Shown: positions 1 to 3,533 of the stretch, in pieces | Layout: every line of letters begins with the position of its first letter | How positions within the stretch are numbered: position 1 is the first letter of the stretch | Assembly: GCA_026397695.1 (NCBI GenBank) | Contig: JAPLUJ010000163.1 | Location: 1-5,473, forward strand | Length of the DNA: 5,473 nt | Direction of reading: 5' to 3' | Origin: Verrucomicrobiota bacterium | GTDB lineage: Bacteria > Verrucomicrobiota > Verrucomicrobiia > Verrucomicrobiales > Akkermansiaceae | Notes under the pieces: generated by a model | What the model was told of the DNA's origin: nothing | The model's database searches: none | Seen by the model: the letters and a program-made list of their open reading frames with translations, nothing else | Program-made: the position numbers and the translations under genes

Positions 1-381
1 CCACCATCCTGCCCGCAGGATCGCGATCTGCACGATCGCCACCGCGGTGTCCGCCACTGCCACCCAAGCCCATGCCATGTCCAGGGACTCATCAAGAATG
101 CGGAATGTTAGAAAAACCGCCACCAGCATGCGCACGCCCGACGTGATCATCCAGACCGCCTCACCCCGACTGCGCCGGCTCAGCGCCAAGCCATTACTCA
201 ATCCCACTGACAGCACGAAAACCCCGATCCAACTCAGAAACACCAGCGCGTCCGGTGAAGGGGATGGGATCCCTAGCAACCGCAGCACACCCGCTGGCGC
301 GGCTATCAGCATGAGGCCGGTCAAGGCATCCATCGATCCCACCGCGATGCTCCATAATTTGAGAAATTTCACCCGTGTCAT
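1..381 (-). CDS. Small four-helix membrane protein of unknown function (partial, 3' end outside window)
   Basis: I do not recognise this family. Reading from an ATG at 379-381 gives 127 codons without a stop to the window edge, beginning MTRVKFLKLWSIAVGSMDAL and ending at RAGWW. Hydrophobicity indicates four membrane segments at about residues 9-33, 46-66, 75-97 and 100-122, joined by short loops. One loop is basic (SRRSRGE, about 69-75). No catalytic or metal-binding motif is visible. The start is supported by a 4-base ATGA overlap with the stop of the oxidase-like gene, implying translational coupling and joint function at the membrane. The frame is open at base 1, but the fourth helix is complete, so the stop is probably close. 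It could be an accessory or assembly subunit for the neighbour, or an unrelated small integral membrane protein. GC is high, like the neighbour, consistent with resident chromosomal DNA. Confidence 0.8.
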   Translation of the reverse strand, partial: MTRVKFLKLWSIAVGSMDALTGLMLIAAPAGVLRLLGIPSPSPDALVFLSWIGVFVLSVGLSNGLALSRRSRGEAVWMITSGVRMLVAVFLTFRILDESLDMAWAWVAVADTAVAIVQIAILRAGWW

Positions 382-1655
382 GGCGTCCTCCGTTCCCACC
401 ACCAAAGCACCGATACCGCCAACATCAAGGCTCCACAGTGCGCACGGATCACCAATCCCGATTCCCGCCACAGCGGCAGGGCATTCATCCATGATGGGTT
501 CGCCCCCTCGCGCCACCCCATCACCGCAAGGGTCGCGATCATTGCCAGCACCGCCAGATGCCATGCCATCACCGAGGCGGCACCTCCCACCCGCCTGCCG
601 GTGAGCAGGACCAACAGCAAGGCGCAAAACGAGGTGGTGAATCCCGCGAACGCCAAATGCGAGTGCGCCACCAGCCCCTGGGTGAATTTCAAGCGGTCCA
701 ACACGCCGGGTTGATACATCAGGATTCCGCTAACCACCAACACCCCCCACCACCCGAACAACGCCCACCGCCAGACGCGCGATCCGTCCGCCCAGGAAAA
801 AGCGGCCCAGTCCCTGGGGAGCCACCAGACCCACGGCAGCAACATCACCAATGAACCGATCTGATGTGCGTCGTGATGCGTGCCGCCGATGGCCTCCGTC
901 ACGCCAAAAACCACCCAGGAAAGCGCGAAGAAGATCCAAATAGTGCGGTGGTTTTTCCCGTCACTGCGGGCCACCGCCGCCATCCGGGGCAGCAAAATCA
1001 TGAGCCCCACCACGAGCAAAGTGGATCCTAACAGGCTTGAACCGGTCGCCCCGCCGGTCGTGCGGTCGATCGGCGGATAGACGGCGGGCGAGGCGGCGAA
1101 GGCGAGCGACACCGGCACCAGCGCGAGCCCTGACAAACCGACAAGTGTCGCGCGTTTGCGTGTGGTGTTCCACCCGGGTGCCCGTTCCCGCCAGGCCACC
1201 AGCAGCACCCACCAGAGGAACACCAGCGCGGCGATGAACGCCCACAAGGCACCGCCCTTCCAATCAAGGAAGATTTTCCCCGACGTCACGCCACCCAGCC
1301 AATGGAGCACGCCCATGACGAGCGCGCCGGTCCAGGCCCACACCGCCACCGGCCCCCATGCGGCCACCCGGCTACGGTCCACCTCGTAAATCGCGATCAG
1401 CCAAGCGACCAAGGGCAGCGCGGTCCAGCCGTAGAGTTGCACATTCAAATGCACCGGCAGCCAGCGGCCATATGTCAACTCGCCGAATTGCCACGCCGGC
1501 CGGAGCAACAACACGGACAGATAAAGACCGACCGTGTTTCCTAACACCCACCAGCCCAAGGCGTGTCTAACAGCGGTGGCAACCCCTGACGGCATGCCCG
1601 TCAACTCAAGGCGCGGATGAGTGGAATTTTCGTCATCTGGAGACGGGGAAGGCAT
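378..1655 (-). CDS. Heme-copper oxidase subunit I-like multi-pass membrane protein (cbb3/NorB-like, divergent)
   Basis: A 425-residue protein with roughly ten to twelve hydrophobic segments and an inner-membrane location. Three parts resemble subunit I of heme-copper oxidases of the cbb3/NorB type. PVHLNVQLYGW (His69) lies where the low-spin heme ligand of helix II is expected. GGTHHDAH (His260, His261) matches the paired copper-B histidines. VAHSHLAFAGF (His331, His333) matches the H-x-H heme ligands of helix X. In family members these bind two hemes and a copper and reduce oxygen or nitric oxide. Oddities: the protein is shorter than typical subunit I, no histidine occurs between residues 118 and 236 where the third copper ligand should be, and Glu254 sits where cbb3 enzymes have the active-site tyrosine. 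It may therefore be a divergent relative rather than a standard terminal oxidase. No good Shine-Dalgarno precedes the ATG at 1655, and Met21 (1595) is an alternative start. The stop overlaps the next gene by ATGA. GC is very high (80% in bases 1321-1380). Confidence 0.75.
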   Translation of the reverse strand: MPSPSPDDENSTHPRLELTGMPSGVATAVRHALGWWVLGNTVGLYLSVLLLRPAWQFGELTYGRWLPVHLNVQLYGWTALPLVAWLIAIYEVDRSRVAAWGPVAVWAWTGALVMGVLHWLGGVTSGKIFLDWKGGALWAFIAALVFLWWVLLVAWRERAPGWNTTRKRATLVGLSGLALVPVSLAFAASPAVYPPIDRTTGGATGSSLLGSTLLVVGLMILLPRMAAVARSDGKNHRTIWIFFALSWVVFGVTEAIGGTHHDAHQIGSLVMLLPWVWWLPRDWAAFSWADGSRVWRWALFGWWGVLVVSGILMYQPGVLDRLKFTQGLVAHSHLAFAGFTTSFCALLLVLLTGRRVGGAASVMAWHLAVLAMIATLAVMGWREGANPSWMNALPLWRESGLVIRAHCGALMLAVSVLWWWERRTP

Positions 1656-1688
1656 TGGGTGGCGGCGGATTGGTCGATTGTCGGTCGC

Positions 1689-2006
1689 TTATGTTGATTG
1701 CGCTGCTGCGGTCTTTGGGTGGGTTTCCAACTTGCGTCGCGCCTTCCGGTCATATGCCTTGTCGTGGTGATCCACATAGCAGAGCAACAGGCTTTCCGGG
1801 GTTTTGTGGACGATGAGACGGAGATCCGCACTCACCCGCACCGACCAGAAGTTCTTGTCCTTCGCCTTGTCGAGTTTGTGGAAACTCATGCCAACACCCG
1901 CGGCATTCATTTGCAGATCAAAAGCCGTCGTCTTGGCAGCCTTCTGCTCGTCGCCGGAAAGACGGGAAAGGCTATCGGTGAAGGTGTCGGAGATGAGGAA
2001 ACGCAT
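1689..2006 (-). CDS. RelE/ParE-superfamily toxin-like protein
   Basis: A 105-residue basic protein with the short alpha-beta plan of the RelE superfamily: an N-terminal helical part (DSLSRLSGDEQKAAKTTAFD, residues 11-30), then strands FHKLDKAKDKNFWSVRV (about 42-58), DLRLIVHK (61-68) and LLLCYVDHHDKAY (73-85), with a basic C-terminal helix. Superfamily members are typically ribosome-dependent mRNA endonucleases or gyrase poisons, so a translation-inhibiting role is inferred. It is the last gene of a four-gene unit, one base after the SecB-like stop, with a purine-rich GGAATAGG just upstream of ATG. Close relatives that I recall occur as the N-terminal domain of UvrD-type helicase fusions, where the sequence continues beyond ERRKLE-HP-TGAAQ. 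Here it ends at KTAAAQST, so it may be a stand-alone toxin or the stub of such a fusion. Codon use and GC are intermediate between the TAC genes and the oxidase-like gene. Confidence 0.75.
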   Translation of the reverse strand: MRFLISDTFTDSLSRLSGDEQKAAKTTAFDLQMNAAGVGMSFHKLDKAKDKNFWSVRVSADLRLIVHKTPESLLLCYVDHHDKAYDRKARRKLETHPKTAAAQST

Positions 2007-2007
2007 C

Positions 2008-2436
2008 CTATTCCGGCTTGGTTTCCGATTCCGGTTCTTTTGATGGCTCCGGCGCTTTCAGGAACATCCGCGCATCAATGGTAGGCATTTCAAACGGCCC
2101 GTGCTTCGAGCGCGCGGTCAAACCAAGGACATATTCCCGCACTGCACCGTATAGAATCGCACCACCGTTCATTCTGACAAGATCGTCTGTCTTGTCTTCA
2201 GGAAATTCCGGATGGATATCGAAGATACCCTCGAACTCGATCTGACCTTTGTAGTTCGCCTTAGACGAATCCTTTCCAGCAAAAGCAACATTGAGGCTAA
2301 CATACCAATGATTTTCGCGCTTCGCGTGCCTCAAAGTGAGGTTGGCTTGGTATTCGGAATCTAATATCCGTTCGTCATTGACTTCGAAAACAACTTTCCG
2401 AAGCCAATGTCGTTTGGTTTGGATGCGGCTTAGCAT
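2008..2436 (-). CDS. SecB-like chaperone of a toxin-antitoxin-chaperone module
   Basis: A 142-residue cytosolic protein with the SecB fold signature. After an N-terminal strand (LRKVVFEVN, about 12-20) come alternating strands, then IEFEGIFDIHPEFPED (66-81), the family's F-x-G-I-F element, and then GGAILYGAVREYVLGLTAR (91-109), matching the SecB 'ILYPyvRe-v---T' helix, followed by GPFEMPTIDARMF (113-125). SecB keeps clients unfolded; in TAC modules a SecB-like paralogue binds the antitoxin's C-terminal tail and prevents its aggregation and proteolysis. Proline after ILY is replaced by glycine (Gly97). The tail (129-142) is charged, Pro/Glu/Lys-rich and probably disordered. The ATG overlaps the antitoxin stop by one base (TAATG), which implies coupled translation and explains the missing Shine-Dalgarno. 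The gene is adjacent to an antitoxin and not to export genes. This supports a TAC chaperone over general export SecB. Confidence 0.85.
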   Translation of the reverse strand: MLSRIQTKRHWLRKVVFEVNDERILDSEYQANLTLRHAKRENHWYVSLNVAFAGKDSSKANYKGQIEFEGIFDIHPEFPEDKTDDLVRMNGGAILYGAVREYVLGLTARSKHGPFEMPTIDARMFLKAPEPSKEPESETKPE

Positions 2437-3032
2437 TAGGCGGCAAGTGAGAGTTCGTTAGAGTTAGCGGCATTGCTGTGATAGCCAGTCATTGACCAGA
2501 GATTGGAATCGCTATCAAGATCCGCATCAGAAGTTGGCATGTAAGAATCGGAACAATCCTCACTTTCAAATACTACTTGGTATTCCGGCAATTCCAGTTC
2601 CTCGGCGAAAATGAGGCTAAGGAGCTCGTTCGTGCTGGTTTGTTGCACGGTGGTTCCAGCTTCAAGTCGTTTGACGGTTGCCTCACCGATCTTCGCTTTA
2701 TGAGCAAGTTCACTTGCGCTGATTCCTCGTGCCTGTCGTTGGTTGCGGATTTCATTTGCAGTCAACAGCGAGTGGTTCTGTTGATAGGCAGTGACCGCTA
2801 CCTTGACGGCTTCTGTCGCCTGAGTAGGCGACATGAAGGCCGCGCCACATTCGGCGCAGACCCACTTTTTTACTTGGCACTGGGTATCTTCTCCACGGAT
2901 CAACTGCGTGGATGCAACAATACGCTCCTCTAAGGTATTTGCCTTGGCGCAGCACGGGCAACTTGCAGGCAGACTCCAATTGTCCCGGTTCTTCCTCTGC
3001 GGAGGCTTAGGCAGGTTACGGTTTGTCTTCAT
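2436..3032 (-). CDS. MqsA-like zinc-finger/HTH antitoxin with long C-terminal tail
   Basis: A 198-residue protein of three parts. Residues 23-63 hold two CxxC pairs (Cys25/Cys28 in SCPCC, Cys59/Cys62 in WVCAECG), the four-cysteine zinc site of MqsA-type antitoxins. Residues about 91-142 form an Xre/MqsA-type helix-turn-helix (NEIRNQRQARGISASELAHK, then IGEATVKRLEAGT) expected to bind the operon's operator. Residues 143-198 form an acidic, Ser/Asp/Asn-rich tail with scattered aromatics (Tyr151, Tyr164, Trp179, Tyr184). E. coli MqsA is 131 residues and ends soon after its HTH, so the tail is extra; with a SecB-like chaperone encoded next door it is a strong candidate for the chaperone-addiction segment of TAC antitoxins. 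The role is to neutralise the cognate toxin and repress the operon. The ATG lies inside the upstream gene (17-base overlap), and the stop shares a base with the chaperone start. GC is low (47% in bases 2461-2520). Confidence 0.85.
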   Translation of the reverse strand: MKTNRNLPKPPQRKNRDNWSLPASCPCCAKANTLEERIVASTQLIRGEDTQCQVKKWVCAECGAAFMSPTQATEAVKVAVTAYQQNHSLLTANEIRNQRQARGISASELAHKAKIGEATVKRLEAGTTVQQTSTNELLSLIFAEELELPEYQVVFESEDCSDSYMPTSDADLDSDSNLWSMTGYHSNAANSNELSLAA

Positions 3033-3453
3033 GGCAATCTAAATGGTAGTAGTAGGTGTGAGTCCTTCCGTCCAGACCCTTGACGGTCTTGATGCCGAAC
3101 TTGAGGTAAACGCGTTCTCCGAAACTGTGGGAGTACCAGTGATAAGGGAAAAGGTAAATGTCTCTATAACCCGGCTCAGTGCAGCTCTCAGCAAATTGAC
3201 CAACAAAGCATTGGATGGGACCAATAGCCCTGATCTCTTCAAGGAAGACGGCAACCCAGTCGAGAACTTCACCCATGTCGTCGGCTTCCAGGAAATCCAT
3301 CGCGAGTTGGTTGTGGCGTTCCGCAATGATTGCAATAGCACCGGCCTCGATGGCCTTGATCGCCTGTTCGATTTTCTGGCATTTCTCATGAGGAGATGGT
3401 TGATGCCGATCTTTGCGGGGTGATTTCATTGCGGATTTGTCCGCTTGCGGCAC
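3016..3453 (-). CDS. Putative MqsR-like toxin, first gene of the TAC-like operon
   Basis: A 145-residue protein. The best match I can propose is the MqsR family of RelE-fold mRNA interferases. The weak resemblance covers KAIEAG (33-38), compared with KLVNAG in MqsR; MDFLEADDMGEVL (52-64), compared with LDFDGMCNVI; and above all YRDIY (96-100) followed by GERVYLKFGI (112-121), compared with QDVY and GQVYLKITV. Tyr116 in VYLK falls on the MqsR active-site tyrosine, but the MqsR lysine and glutamine active-site positions are not clearly kept, so catalysis is uncertain. The C-terminus, THTYYYHLDCHEDKP, is longer than in MqsR. Position strengthens the call: it directly precedes and overlaps an MqsA-like antitoxin gene, the usual mqsR-mqsA order. 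The longest start is GTG at 3453; ATG at 3429 (residue 9) is possible, but a hairpin abuts it. If it is not MqsR-like, it is an unrecognised gene cotranscribed with the antitoxin. Confidence 0.55.
   Translation of the reverse strand: MPQADKSAMKSPRKDRHQPSPHEKCQKIEQAIKAIEAGAIAIIAERHNQLAMDFLEADDMGEVLDWVAVFLEEIRAIGPIQCFVGQFAESCTEPGYRDIYLFPYHWYSHSFGERVYLKFGIKTVKGLDGRTHTYYYHLDCHEDKP
3431..3450 (-). repeat. Two overlapping small hairpins at the start of the TAC operon
   Basis: Plus-strand bases 3431-3435 (GCGGA) are the perfect reverse complement of 3440-3444 (TCCGC), with a 4-base loop. Bases 3441-3444 (CCGC) also pair with 3447-3450 (GCGG) across a 2-base loop. The two structures share one arm, so they are mutually exclusive. 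They lie between the GTG (3453) and ATG (3429) start candidates. In RNA the first hairpin would end one base before the ATG. They could be a second operator or could affect initiation. Confidence 0.4.
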
Positions 3454-3459
3454 CGCTTC

Positions 3460-3473
3460 GTATCAAACGATAC
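3460..3473. promoter_or_regulatory. Inverted repeat, candidate antitoxin operator
   Basis: Perfect 5-bp arms GTATC and GATAC are separated by 4 bases (AAAC on the plus strand). The element covers the proposed -10 box of the promoter driving the toxin-antitoxin-chaperone genes and lies 6 bases upstream of the GTG start. An operator overlapping -10 is the standard arrangement for autorepressing toxin-antitoxin operons, and the encoded antitoxin has a helix-turn-helix domain. Short arms like these can arise by chance, so binding is inferred. Confidence 0.45.
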
Positions 3474-3494
3474 TCGGAGCGCAAGATTTTTCAA
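3467..3494 (-). promoter_or_regulatory. Putative sigma-70-type promoter of the TAC operon
   Basis: Read on the minus strand, TTGAAA (3494-3489, five of six matches to TTGACA) is followed after 16 bases by TATCGT (3472-3467, four of six matches to TATAAT). It lies in an AT-rich 80-base gap between the methyltransferase stop and the first TAC gene, with an A/T-rich upstream stretch (about 3487-3513) that could act as an UP-like element. Transcription would begin near 3460, leaving only about seven bases before the GTG start. The promoter is predicted from sequence alone. Confidence 0.4.
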
Positions 3495-3533
3495 TATTTT
3501 TCTAAAACTTAATCGTTTTGAGTGGGTCGCGGA

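Noticed and set aside
47..604. Plus-strand frame of 185 codons at the start of the window
   Set aside because: It is Ser/Pro/Thr/Arg low complexity and lies opposite two membrane protein genes that share a clean ATGA overlap; it is an antisense shadow.
2577..3423. Plus-strand frames of 118 and 126 codons opposite the antitoxin and first TAC gene
   Set aside because: There are no recognisable motifs, and the opposite strand has a coherent four-gene operon with zinc finger, HTH and SecB signatures.
1656..3533. Short similar sequences (GGGT..GCGG type) on both sides of the TAC block as target-site duplications
   Set aside because: The match is short, gapped and GC-rich, so chance explains it; no transposase or terminal inverted repeats are visible.
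3454..3533. Terminator for the methyltransferase gene
   Set aside because: The gap is AT-rich, but I found no GC-rich stem followed by a T run in the minus-strand direction; the only perfect repeat fits an operator better.
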